Assembly (NCBI RefSeq): GCF_052180245.1
Contig: NZ_CP197474.1
Span: forward strand, 4,464,001 to 4,528,000
Direction: 5' to 3'
DNA: 64,000 bases
Source of the DNA: Parapusillimonas sp013416435
Lineage (GTDB): Bacteria; Pseudomonadota; Gammaproteobacteria; Burkholderiales; Burkholderiaceae_B
A model generated the notes under the pieces. It did not search any database. It was not told where the DNA came from and worked only from the letters and a program-made list of their open reading frames with translations. The number at the start of each line of letters is the position of its first letter. The first letter of the stretch is position 1. Shown piece after piece: positions 20,369 through 29,364 of this stretch. The position numbers and the translations under genes are program-made.

Positions 20369-21538
20369 TCACGGTTTGAGAACCACCTTGATGCACCCGT
20401 CCAGTTTATCCCGAAACGTCGTGTACATATCGGGGCCCTGGTTCAGTCCGACCTTATGCGTAATGACAAACGACGGGTCAATGCGCCCTTCCAGGATATG
20501 TCCAAGCAACAGATCGGTCCAGCGTTTCACGTGAGTCTGGCCCATGCGCCAGGTAAGACCCTTGTTCATCGAAGCCCCGAACGGAATCTTGTCGATGAGG
20601 CCGCCGTATACGCCCGGCACCGACAATATGCCCGCCGGGCGGCAGACATAAATCATTTCCCTCAGCACATGTGGACGATCCGTTTCCAGCATGACGGCCT
20701 GTTTGACGCGATCATAGATCGCATCAAAAGATCGTGTCGCATGCGACTCCATGCCGACCGCATCTATGCATTTCTCCGGCCCTTTTCCGCGCGTTATATC
20801 CCCCAATCGGTCCAGCACGCTTTCCTCATCGAAATTGATCGTGATCGCACCCGCATCCCGCGCCATGGCCAGGCGCTCCGGCACTCGATCTATGACGACT
20901 ACCTTTTCCGCGCCCATAAGCATGGCGCTTCGCAGCGCCATCTGACCAACCGGCCCCGCCCCCCAGATCGCAACCGTGTCGCTGGATTCAATATCGCACT
21001 GGGCGGCCGCCTGCCAGCCCGTCGGAAGGATGTCCCCCAGAAAAAGCGCCTGCTCGTCAGTAAGGCTATCCGGCACCCGTATATGCGTGGTGTCCGCAAA
21101 CGGCACGCGCACATACTCTGCCTGCCCGCCAGGATAGCCGCCGGTAAGATGCGTGTAGCCAAAAAGACCTGCACAGCTATGGCCGAACAGTTTCGCGGCC
21201 GCTTCGGCATTGCGGTTTGTTCGTTCGCAAACCGCATAATTGCCTCGCCGGCACTGCTCGCATTCACCGCAAAAAATGGTGAACGGAATCACCACACGAT
21301 CGCCGGGCTTCAGAGCATGGTTATCCTTGCCCACCTCCATCACCTCCCCCATGAATTCGTGGCCCATGATGTCGCCAGACTTCATTCCCGGCATGAATCC
21401 ATCGAACAAATGGAGGTCGGACCCGCAAATTGCGCAAGAGGACACCTTCAGGATGGCATCCCGAGGATGCTCTATCATCGGCTCGTCCGCCGTGTCGTAC
21501 CGTATGTCTTTCTTGCCGTGCCATCTGAGCGCTTTCAT
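20369..21538 (-). CDS. Zinc-dependent alcohol dehydrogenase, formaldehyde-dehydrogenase-like
   Basis: 389 residues, medium-chain dehydrogenase fold. Catalytic zinc ligands Cys38 (CAICGSDLH) and His60-Glu61 (GHEFMGEV), and the structural zinc cluster Cys90/93/96/104 (CGECEQCRRGNYAVC), are intact. The NAD-binding loop WGAGPVGQMA is present. The length and the long C-terminal part resemble the glutathione-independent formaldehyde dehydrogenase group; the substrate is uncertain. AGGAGAGACAC precedes the ATG. It follows the cytochrome oxidase operon by 86 bp on the same strand. Confidence 0.88.
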   Translation of the reverse strand: MKALRWHGKKDIRYDTADEPMIEHPRDAILKVSSCAICGSDLHLFDGFMPGMKSGDIMGHEFMGEVMEVGKDNHALKPGDRVVIPFTIFCGECEQCRRGNYAVCERTNRNAEAAAKLFGHSCAGLFGYTHLTGGYPGGQAEYVRVPFADTTHIRVPDSLTDEQALFLGDILPTGWQAAAQCDIESSDTVAIWGAGPVGQMALRSAMLMGAEKVVVIDRVPERLAMARDAGAITINFDEESVLDRLGDITRGKGPEKCIDAVGMESHATRSFDAIYDRVKQAVMLETDRPHVLREMIYVCRPAGILSVPGVYGGLIDKIPFGASMNKGLTWRMGQTHVKRWTDLLLGHILEGRIDPSFVITHKVGLNQGPDMYTTFRDKLDGCIKVVLKP

Positions 21539-21624
21539 GTGTCTCTCCTGTGTGTCGTCGCGGCGAGCCCCAATCCGGCCCCATCACGCTAAAGCAAGCG
21601 CCATTCCTAAAGCTGGCGGCAGAG

Positions 21625-22014
21625 TCAGGCGCCGCACACCTTCACCCACGCCAGGGGCAGGCCGGTGACGATGGTCGCGGCGCATGCGAAGACATCGAGC
21701 ATGAAAGTAACGTGCCACATGAATCGCGCATTCGCCCGGGCCTCGTCGGCATCCGCATGGGCCGGCGCCAGGGCGGCCAAGCTGCGCCATGACATGCGGG
21801 CCAACAGAAGCACATGCGCGAGCCAGAGCATGATCAAGGTCCACCTGGCGATGTCGGCCCCGCTTGTATCCGGGCTGACATAAAGGCAGGCCAGGGCATG
21901 GCCGGCATACAGGACGACGAACGCCAGCGCCCACACGACAAAACCGGCAAAGAGCCGGGAAAGCGACGGACGCGTCGCAGAGGGCGTGGCGAGCCTGTGC
22001 GTCTTCCCGATCAT
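21625..22014 (-). CDS. Three-helix membrane protein of the cytochrome oxidase operon
   Basis: 129 residues starting MIGKTHRLATPSATR, with hydrophobic segments near 22-45, 58-75 and 99-122. Its ATG overlaps the stop codon of the fused oxidase gene (ATGA), indicating translational coupling. By position it is a small accessory or subunit-IV-like component of the oxidase; sequence alone does not prove this. Confidence 0.7.
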   Translation of the reverse strand: MIGKTHRLATPSATRPSLSRLFAGFVVWALAFVVLYAGHALACLYVSPDTSGADIARWTLIMLWLAHVLLLARMSWRSLAALAPAHADADEARANARFMWHVTFMLDVFACAATIVTGLPLAWVKVCGA

Positions 22015-24494
22015 GCGCCGCCTCTCAAGGAAAGTACCAATACCATCAGGGCCGCTCCTCCAGCCGCCGAATAAAGCGTCCACATTCCGAAGATCCGCGT
22101 TTCTTCGCTGAAGGGTGCAGCACGGCCATGGCGGATACGTCGGAGGGCAATGAACGCGGCCATGACGAGCACCAGGGCCAAGTGCACCGCCATGTAGGCA
22201 AGCGCCACCATCATGCAAGCCCAGTAGGCATGGCTGGCAGGATCCTCCAGCCTGCCGATTATGGCGGCCACCGGAACAAGCGCCAACACGGTGGAGCCGG
22301 CACAGCCGTACAGCCATCCGCCGCCGGCGCGTGGCCGGTTCCCGCGCCAGACGCACAGTGCCATGCCACCGTAAGCCAGGAATATCCACGCCGCTTGCAG
22401 AGGTGGAATGCCCAGCCATTGCCCGGGCGGCCAATTCGGCGCGTAGAGCCTGAGGAACACAATGCCGAAAACCAGCGACGCAAGAAAGGTGCCGTTCGCC
22501 AGTAGCGTACATGCCATGCCCCACCACCCTGGAGAACTCCGGCAGTCCGTATGCACGGGCAGCCACACGCCCGGCTTCGCCTCGATCGCTTCCTGCGATC
22601 CGCGCGGTGACTCCATCCAGACCCAGATCATGAACAGCAACGCGACCACGCCCGCGAACAGCAAGGCCACGGCATATGCTTTGAACAGCAGGCCAAGGAA
22701 GAAGACGCCGGTTGCCAGGCCGCAATAAAGAGGAAGCCAGCTCGATCCGGGTAAATTGACCACGCTTTGGGGATTTCCAGTCAATGCATCCACGCTCATG
22801 GTCTGGCGGTGGACGGGCGGGTATCCGCCCAGCCAATGCCTGCCGCCGGCAAGCTCGGCCCCTAGCGCCGAGTTCCGCCACAATGGATACCGGTGCTCGA
22901 CGTCCGGCTGAGTCGCAAAGTTGTAGGAAGCAGGCGGTGTAGGCATTGCCCACTCGAGCGTGCCCGCCGTCCAGGGGTTGCGCGGCGCGGGCGTGCCCCT
23001 GCGGGCATGCAGCCCCACATCGAGCAGGAGCACGGCAAACCCGATCGCCTGTATGAACCCGCCCATGCTGGACGTCAGATTCAGCAAATCCCAGCCCATG
23101 TCGGCCGCGTAGGCATCGATGCGTCTCGGCATGCCCAATAGCCCTGTCAAGTGCATGGGGAGAAACGTGATGTTGAAGCCGCCGAATATCAGCCAGAATC
23201 CGGCGGTTCCAAGGCTGCCCGAAGGCATGCGTCCGGTAAAGTGAGGCAGCCAGTAATAGCTTGCCGCCAACAGGGGAAACACCATGCCGCCCGTCAGAAC
23301 ATAATGCAGATGCGCCACCACGAAATGGGTATCGTGCACCTGCACGTTGAAGGGCACGAGCGCCACCATGACACCCGTCAGGCCGCCGATCACGAAGATG
23401 AACAGAAAGCCGCCCAGGTATAGGACCGGCAGCCGAAGAGCAACCTGACCGGCCCACAATGTGGCGATCCAGGCAAAGAACTGGATCGCGGTCGGTATCG
23501 CCACCAGCATGCTCGCCACCGAAAAGAACGCCAGGCTGAGCTGCGGGATCCCGACTGAAAACATGTGGTGAACCCATAGGCCGAAGCTCAGGAAACCCAT
23601 TGCGACGACGCTATTGACCACCCAGGAATAACCCAGCAAGGGGTGCCGGGCAAACGTCGGGATCATGGTCGACACCAGCCCCGCCGCAGGTAGGAAGATG
23701 ATGTAGACCTCGGGGTGTCCGAACATCCAGAACAGGTGTTGCCACAACAGATTGTCTCCGCCCAGGGCAACCGAAAAGAAAGGCAGACCGAAAGCCCGCT
23801 CCAGCTCGAGCAATATGCTGCCGAGGATCAATGGCGGGAACCCCACCAGTATCATTCCGGCGGTCACCAGCATGTACCAGGCAAAAATAGGAAGCTGCCG
23901 CAAACTCATGCCCGGCGCGCGTATCTTGAGTATGGTGGCGATGAGCTCCACGGCCCCGCACAAGGCGGAGATCTCCGCGAACGTGATGCCGATCAGCCAG
24001 ATATCGCTGTTGATGCCGGGGGTGAACTGCTTGCCCGACAAGGGGGTATACATGAACCACCCCTTGTCGGGCGCCACGCCCAGAAGCATGGCGACGATGA
24101 GTATCAGTCCCCCGAAAAGGTAGCACCACCACGCATAGGCGCCAAGCCGCGGATAAGCCAGGTCCCGCGAACCCAGCATCTTGGGCAGCAGATAAAAGGC
24201 AAACCCCTCCAGCATCGGGATGGCGAACAAGAACATCATCACCGTGCCATGCATCGTAAAAATCTGCGCATACAGATCGCTGTCGAGGAACGCGCTGCCC
24301 GAGGTGGCCAACTGAGCACGCATCAGCATCGCAAGCACGCCGCCCACCAGGAAGAAGCACAAGGCGGCGATGATGAAGCGCATTCCCATCGTGCCGTGAT
24401 TCACGGCCGAAAGGCTGCGCCAGCCCTTTGGAGAGGCCCATTGGCGCTCCAGGGCATGATGCAGCGCTATAGGATGCGGTCGCTCGTCGTTCAC
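22011..24494 (-). CDS. Cytochrome c oxidase subunit I fused to subunit III
   Basis: 827-residue inner-membrane protein. The first about 560 residues are a heme-copper oxidase subunit I: the heme histidine in MHGTVMMFLF, GHPEVYIIFLP with the CuB-linked His and Tyr, HHMFSVG, and HDTHFVVAHLHY with both heme ligands. From about residue 600 the chain continues as a subunit-III-like set of helices. Such I+III fusions occur in caa3-type oxidases. The GTG start at 24494 overlaps the coxB stop (GTGA). Reduces O2 to water with proton pumping. Confidence 0.92.
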   Translation of the reverse strand: MNDERPHPIALHHALERQWASPKGWRSLSAVNHGTMGMRFIIAALCFFLVGGVLAMLMRAQLATSGSAFLDSDLYAQIFTMHGTVMMFLFAIPMLEGFAFYLLPKMLGSRDLAYPRLGAYAWWCYLFGGLILIVAMLLGVAPDKGWFMYTPLSGKQFTPGINSDIWLIGITFAEISALCGAVELIATILKIRAPGMSLRQLPIFAWYMLVTAGMILVGFPPLILGSILLELERAFGLPFFSVALGGDNLLWQHLFWMFGHPEVYIIFLPAAGLVSTMIPTFARHPLLGYSWVVNSVVAMGFLSFGLWVHHMFSVGIPQLSLAFFSVASMLVAIPTAIQFFAWIATLWAGQVALRLPVLYLGGFLFIFVIGGLTGVMVALVPFNVQVHDTHFVVAHLHYVLTGGMVFPLLAASYYWLPHFTGRMPSGSLGTAGFWLIFGGFNITFLPMHLTGLLGMPRRIDAYAADMGWDLLNLTSSMGGFIQAIGFAVLLLDVGLHARRGTPAPRNPWTAGTLEWAMPTPPASYNFATQPDVEHRYPLWRNSALGAELAGGRHWLGGYPPVHRQTMSVDALTGNPQSVVNLPGSSWLPLYCGLATGVFFLGLLFKAYAVALLFAGVVALLFMIWVWMESPRGSQEAIEAKPGVWLPVHTDCRSSPGWWGMACTLLANGTFLASLVFGIVFLRLYAPNWPPGQWLGIPPLQAAWIFLAYGGMALCVWRGNRPRAGGGWLYGCAGSTVLALVPVAAIIGRLEDPASHAYWACMMVALAYMAVHLALVLVMAAFIALRRIRHGRAAPFSEETRIFGMWTLYSAAGGAALMVLVLSLRGGA

Positions 24495-25193
24495 GGTCGC
24501 ACTCCTTCTGTGGTGGGCAGGCGCGACAGGAGTCCCTCCAGCGCGTCTGGCGGATGCGCGATGACACGCAGCTGCATGACTGCGTGTCCGGTCCCGCAAT
24601 ATTCGGCGCAGGTTCCCAGGTAGACGCCCGGTTCCGGCGCGACATAAACAATGCGGTTGGTCCGCCCAGGTATCGCATCCATCTTTCCGCCCAGCTTGGG
24701 CACCCAGAAGCCGTGGATCACATCCGCGGAGCGCAGCTCGATGCCCACTGCCACACCTGCCGGGACATGCAGTTCATTCAGAGAATAGCGTACGCCGCCA
24801 GGCGCGTCCGGATAACGGACTTCCCACCACCATTGATGCGCCGTCACCTGCACATGGTAAGCCGCCTCATCCTTTGGCGGAGCCTTCGCATAGGCATACA
24901 CCAGCAAGGCCGCCATGACGCTGACCGGAAACAGCACGCCGCCTGCGATCAGCAGCCAATGGCCTCGACGGGCTGAAACACCCGCGTCCCCGTCTTTCGA
25001 CCTGCGTACCGCCACGGCCGTCAGCGCCAGCATCAGCAACAAGATGCCGGCGCTGCCCCAAGCCATGGCGTACCATACGTCCGCCACATGCCGAGCGCCG
25101 GCGCTTGCGGCGTCGATCGCGGACAAAGGCGCATCGCGACAGCCTGCAAGCGCGCCCGTAAGCAAAACAGCGGCCTTTCCTGCACCGCGGCAT
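24491..25193 (-). CDS. coxB: Cytochrome c oxidase subunit II (CuA), 5' end uncertain
   Basis: Membrane-anchored subunit II that passes electrons from cytochrome c to subunit I. Two membrane helices are followed by a periplasmic cupredoxin domain with the CuA motif CAEYCGTGHAVM, and WWWEVRYP, the aromatic electron-entry region. LLTGALAGC near the N-terminus is a good lipobox. No ATG or GTG exists in frame at a sensible place; the ATG at 25193 is one base out of frame and would give MRGAGKAAVLLTGALAGC if one C were absent. So the true start is unresolved: frameshift, sequence error or unusual start. First gene of the oxidase operon. Confidence 0.8.
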
Positions 25194-25238
25194 GGTGCTT
25201 GCTGAGTGCCGGCCTGACGACTAGAAGCGGCCGGACCA

Positions 25239-25724
25239 ATGGAAGATCTCTCTCGACAGCACTTGCAGGAATCACCACCTGGAGGCTCTCCCAGTGCGGT
25301 GGCCTTGGGTAGCCATCCCATCCATCCCATGCTGGTGCCCTTCCCCATCGCCTTCCTCATCACGGCCACCGCCAGCGACATCGGTTTTCTATTGACGCTG
25401 GATTCGTTCTGGGCTCGCGTCTCGCTGTGGTTGCTGGGCGGCGGCGCAGCCATGGGCTTGGTCGCGGGCATCGTCGGCACGGCCGAGCTTCTGATCATCG
25501 GCTCCATTCGCCGTCGCGCCGCTGCATGGAGCCATTCCGTCGTGGCCGTGATGCTGTTGGCAGTGGCCTTTTTCAACTGGTTCATGCGACTTTCCGACCC
25601 TGTGTCGACCATATACCCCGCGGGTATTCTGCTGTCGGCGCTGGGCTTGCTCCTGGTGTCGGCGGCGGGCTGGCTAGGGGGAAAGCTGGTGTTCGAAGAA
25701 CGGGTAGGGGTGAAGGAGGCGTGA
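25239..25724 (+). CDS. DUF2231 membrane protein
   Basis: 161 residues with four hydrophobic segments. The start of the domain, GSHPIHPMLVPFPIAF, is the signature of DUF2231, a family of small bacterial membrane proteins of unknown function often found near oxidases. The ATG at 25239 has no good ribosome binding site; a GTG at 25299 behind GGAGG just before the domain is a realistic alternative. Divergent from coxB. Its last 143 bp overlap the antisense copD-like gene. Confidence 0.75.
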   Translation: MEDLSRQHLQESPPGGSPSAVALGSHPIHPMLVPFPIAFLITATASDIGFLLTLDSFWARVSLWLLGGGAAMGLVAGIVGTAELLIIGSIRRRAAAWSHSVVAVMLLAVAFFNWFMRLSDPVSTIYPAGILLSALGLLLVSAAGWLGGKLVFEERVGVKEA

Positions 25725-26157
25725 GCGCGGCATCGATGTAGTCGATTCTGGGCTTTGCCAGCACCAGCCATAGCACACAGGGAATCAGAGCCAGTGGCGT
25801 CAAAATGCGCATCACCCTGATTCCGGCATTCGCCCGCTCGGCTTCATGAGTCTGCTTGGCCAGGATAATGCCGCAACGCGCATGGACGACCGACATCAAG
25901 GCCACGATCGCCAGTTTCACGGCAAACCACGGTTCAGTCACATCGCGCAGGGCCACGAGCGCCGTGCCCGACAAAATCGCGATGATCGCAGCCGGCGAGG
26001 CCAATACGACAAAAATCGTCCGGGACATTGCATGGACCCGCAAATATTCCGGTTCGGAAAGCTTTGCGCTGTGCGTCGCCATGATCATGGGCAGATAGAT
26101 CAGCGCGGCACTCCATATCAGTATGGCAACGACGTGCACAGCTTTCACCCATACCAT
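25582..26157 (-). CDS. CopD-like membrane protein
   Basis: 191 residues. Four hydrophobic helices and the opening VKAVHVVAILIWSAALIYLP, with His8, resemble the CopD/HemJ-like family of integral membrane proteins (copper handling or heme-related). AGGAGCGCGC precedes the ATG. After about residue 140 the sequence becomes proline-rich and low in complexity (PPSPLP, SPPPTPG), exactly where the gene runs antisense to the DUF2231 gene. The tail may simply be read-through after loss of an earlier stop. Confidence 0.72.
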   Translation of the reverse strand: MVWVKAVHVVAILIWSAALIYLPMIMATHSAKLSEPEYLRVHAMSRTIFVVLASPAAIIAILSGTALVALRDVTEPWFAVKLAIVALMSVVHARCGIILAKQTHEAERANAGIRVMRILTPLALIPCVLWLVLAKPRIDYIDAALTPPSPLPVLRTPAFPLASPPPTPGASPAPTAEYPRGIWSTQGRKVA

Positions 26158-26284
26158 GCGCGCTCCTATCGTTGTTCGTCAGTGTCGCAACGCTTAGCAA
26201 ATTCCGTGCCCGCGGCCTCTTGCTGACAATTAGCTGAACACGGCATAAGTCTTGCTGCACCGCGCCTTTCAGGGGGATAAGTCC

Positions 26285-28654
26285 ATGACAAGACCAGATC
26301 AGAAAGCAAGACGCGCCGGTCCACATGCGGGCCTTCACAACCAGCGCCCAAGTCCGTATGCGGGTCCTGCCGGCGGATGGGGTTCCGCCCGTTCGGTTGC
26401 AGGCATCATTTCCCGGACAGGTGCCTACGAAGCCGCCGCACGCGTGCTGCCACGCCAGAACAAGCCTGCCGGCTTCGCATGCGTCAGTTGTGCCTGGGCC
26501 AAGCCTGCGGAACCTCACGCCCTGGAGTTCTGTGAGAACGGCGCCAAAGCCACCGCGTGGGAAGGCATGAGCAAACGAGCCGGTCCGGACTTTTTCTACC
26601 GGCACACCGTGGCCGAATTGCGGAATTGGTCCGATCATGATCTGGAAAGCGCGGGCCGCCTGACCGAGCCGTTGGCCTGGGACGCCGGACAGGACCGCTA
26701 TGTGCCCATCAGCTGGGAAACGGCACTGTCGGAGATCGGCGCCAAGCTCGAGCGGATGGCGCCGGATAAAGTCGTTTTCTATACGTCCGGAAGGGCGTCT
26801 CTTGAAGCCTCCTACATGTATCAGTTGATGGCCCGCGTATATGGCACCAACAATCTTCCCGACAGTTCCAACATGTGCCATGAATCCACCTCGGTGGGTT
26901 TGCAAGAAAGCCTGGGGCTGGGGGTGGGCACGGTCCGGCTCGAGGACTTCCAGCAGGCGGAAGCCATCTTCTTCTTTGGCCAGAACGTCGGCAGCAACAG
27001 CCCGCGCATGCTTCACGAGCTGCAAAAGGCCAGCGAGCGCGGCGTTCCCATCGTCACATTCAATCCTCTGCGTGAAAAAGGATTGGAGCAATTCAAGAAT
27101 CCCCAGCGCCCCGCGCAAATGCTCGGCGCGCCGAGTACGCCGATCAGTTCGCACTATCACCAAGTGGTCCCAGGCGGCGACATCGCGGCGCTTGCGGGCA
27201 TGTGCAAGTCGCTGCTGGATGTTGACGAGCGTGCCCGCGCGCAAGGACAGGTTCCTCTCCTGGACTGGGATTTCATTCGCGAGCACACCGCTGGATTCGA
27301 GGATTTTGCAGGGTTCCTGCGGGCCACGAGCTGGGACGACATACAGCAGCTTAGCGGCCTCGACAGGGAAGCGCTCGAAGACGCCGCCCGGATCTATGCC
27401 CGCGCCGATGCCGTGCTGCTGGTATACGGCATGGGCCTGACTCAACACCTGGGCGGGGTCGACAACGTTCAAATGCTCGTCAACTTCGCTCTCATGCGAG
27501 GTAATGTGGGCAAGGCCGGCGCTGGTATCTGTCCCGTTCGCGGACACTCCAACGTACAGGGCCAGCGCACCGTGGGCATCACGGAAAAGCCCGAGCTCGC
27601 GCCCCTGGATCGCCTTGCCAAACTGTATGCGTTCGAACCGCCCCGTAAAAAAGGCCTGGACACGATAGGAACCTGCGAAAGCGCATTGAAGGGCGACCTG
27701 CAAGGCTTCGTCGCGCTTGGTGGCAACTTCGTCCGGGCCGCGCCCGACACGGCCTCGCTGGAACCGGCCTGGAGCCGTCTGGACCTGACTGTCCATATCA
27801 GCACCACGCTGAATCGCAGCCACCTCTTCCCCGGCAAAAGCGCCTACGTGCTGCCGTGCTTGGGCCGCAGTGAAATCGACCGGCAGGCGGGCGGCGTGCA
27901 ATTCGTTTCCATAGAAGACAGTACTTCCTGCGTCCATGGCTCCATCGGCCGCAAAACCCCGGCCGGCACTCAACTGCGTTCGGAGCCCGCGATCATTGCC
28001 GGCATTGCACTGGCGATTCCGCGTCTTGGCCTGGCAAAAGTGCCTTGGCAGGCATGGATGGACAATTACGCGCTCATAAGGGAGGCCATCGAAGCGACTT
28101 ACCCCCAACGTTTTTCCCGGTATAACGAACGCATCTGGAATCCCGGCGGCTTTCCTCTTACCAACGCCCCGCGCGAACGTATATGGAACACAGACTCCCG
28201 AAAGGCGAACTTCAAGATACCGCAGGACCTTACCGCAAGATTGCGGCAGGAATCGGACGAGGAAACGGTGCTGCAGCTCATGACCTTGCGCAGCAACGAC
28301 CAGTTCAACACCACCATTTATGGGTATGAGGATAGATTTCGCGGCATATCCGGCACGCGGCAAGTCGTATTGATGAATGCCGACGACATCCGGGCACATG
28401 GGCTCACTGAAGGTGAGCGCGTCATGCTGCACACCGCTGTCGATCTCGCCAATCCTCGCAGCATCGGTGACCTGCGGGTAGTCGCCTACGACATACCACG
28501 AGGCTCGTGTGCCGCATACTACCCGGAATGCAATGTCTTGCTGCCGGTGTGGCACCATGCCAGGGAAAGCCATGTCCCCGCCGCCAAATCCATACCGGTG
28601 CGCATTGCGCCTGCCTCGGCCGGGCCGCGGCTTACCCCGGATCCTGCCGGTTGA
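26285..28654 (+). CDS. FdhF/YdeP-family molybdopterin oxidoreductase
   Basis: 789 residues, related to formate dehydrogenase alpha chains. The N-terminal FACVSCAW and FCENGAKATAWE are typical of the YdeP subgroup. The Mo-bis-MGD fold follows, with NMCHESTS, FFGQNVGSNSPR, and a C-terminal dinucleotide-binding domain ending in YYPECNVLLP. Members are cytoplasmic and their substrate is mostly unknown; E. coli YdeP is linked to acid resistance. The ATG lies behind CAGGGGGATAAGTCC. Divergent from the copD-like gene, and its end overlaps the convergent cytochrome c gene by 23 bp. Confidence 0.87.
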   Translation: MTRPDQKARRAGPHAGLHNQRPSPYAGPAGGWGSARSVAGIISRTGAYEAAARVLPRQNKPAGFACVSCAWAKPAEPHALEFCENGAKATAWEGMSKRAGPDFFYRHTVAELRNWSDHDLESAGRLTEPLAWDAGQDRYVPISWETALSEIGAKLERMAPDKVVFYTSGRASLEASYMYQLMARVYGTNNLPDSSNMCHESTSVGLQESLGLGVGTVRLEDFQQAEAIFFFGQNVGSNSPRMLHELQKASERGVPIVTFNPLREKGLEQFKNPQRPAQMLGAPSTPISSHYHQVVPGGDIAALAGMCKSLLDVDERARAQGQVPLLDWDFIREHTAGFEDFAGFLRATSWDDIQQLSGLDREALEDAARIYARADAVLLVYGMGLTQHLGGVDNVQMLVNFALMRGNVGKAGAGICPVRGHSNVQGQRTVGITEKPELAPLDRLAKLYAFEPPRKKGLDTIGTCESALKGDLQGFVALGGNFVRAAPDTASLEPAWSRLDLTVHISTTLNRSHLFPGKSAYVLPCLGRSEIDRQAGGVQFVSIEDSTSCVHGSIGRKTPAGTQLRSEPAIIAGIALAIPRLGLAKVPWQAWMDNYALIREAIEATYPQRFSRYNERIWNPGGFPLTNAPRERIWNTDSRKANFKIPQDLTARLRQESDEETVLQLMTLRSNDQFNTTIYGYEDRFRGISGTRQVVLMNADDIRAHGLTEGERVMLHTAVDLANPRSIGDLRVVAYDIPRGSCAAYYPECNVLLPVWHHARESHVPAAKSIPVRIAPASAGPRLTPDPAG

Positions 28655-29105
28655 CCTCTCTTTGCATTTCCAGGACCTCCGGCGGCCAGGTGCTTTTTAT
28701 ATAGGTCAGGACCGCGATGATGTCCTCGTCGGACAAGACGGCGCCATAGGCCGGCATGTCGCTTTCATAGCCCGCCGGCGCCGTGCGTCCCGGCACCAAG
28801 CCGTTCTTGGTGATGTCGATCAGTACGGAATCGGGATGGTGCCAGGTGTGTCCGGTTTCGTCATGCGGCGGCGCCGGCAAACGCCCGTTATCCATCCGTT
28901 CGCGCCAATTCGGCTGGCCGCTGAGGTCGGCCGCGTGGCAGGCGGCGCAATATGCGTCGTATACCCTCTTTCCGCGCACAGCCATCGCACTGTCCGAGGG
29001 ATCGATGAACGCAGGCTCGCGCGCCTTCCAGAGCGCGAATGCCGCCGTTGCCAGGCCCATGGCGAATATGGCCGTGACGATGGCATTTGCTCCATTTTTC
29101 AACAT
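28632..29105 (-). CDS. Membrane-anchored monoheme cytochrome c
   Basis: 157 residues. An N-terminal hydrophobic segment (about 6-24) acts as signal or anchor. A single heme site CAACH lies near residue 53, and the likely axial methionine is in YESDMPAY. It should shuttle electrons on the periplasmic side, possibly to the oxidase encoded nearby. Convergent and overlapping by 23 bp with the FdhF-type gene. No convincing ribosome binding site. Confidence 0.82.
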   Translation of the reverse strand: MLKNGANAIVTAIFAMGLATAAFALWKAREPAFIDPSDSAMAVRGKRVYDAYCAACHAADLSGQPNWRERMDNGRLPAPPHDETGHTWHHPDSVLIDITKNGLVPGRTAPAGYESDMPAYGAVLSDEDIIAVLTYIKSTWPPEVLEMQREVNRQDPG

Positions 29106-29175
29106 GGTTTGGTGGCCGAGGTCCTGCGCCGGACAATATGATTGATTTGCCGTTATAACAGGATTGGTGCGAGTT

Positions 29176-29205
29176 GGGGTCAGACCCCGTACGGGGTCTG
29201 ACCCC
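29176..29205. repeat. 30-bp interspersed palindrome, centre GTAC
   Basis: Perfect copy followed by TTT, between the divergent cytochrome c and aldehyde dehydrogenase genes. The rest of 29106-29364 shows no gene. Confidence 0.92.
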
Positions 29206-29364
29206 TTTGTCTATGTATGATTGAAGCGAAATAGCCTGTGGACGGCTCAATGGCTTAACCGAAGCCTATGTCGGTGCGTTCAGTTGCTACCATGTCAGGC
29301 GAAGCATAATAGTTGCGAAACTCGTCGGCCCCAGAGAATAACCTTCTGAACCATCCCGGAGAAC

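Noticed and set aside
21625..23577. 650-codon minus-strand frame covering part of the fused oxidase gene
   Set aside because: Only the last 129 codons after the ATG at 22014 look like a real membrane protein; the rest is a shifted frame of the oxidase gene.
25934..28573. 879-codon minus-strand frame antisense to the molybdoenzyme gene
   Set aside because: Product-like features are absent; the plus strand carries family motifs throughout.
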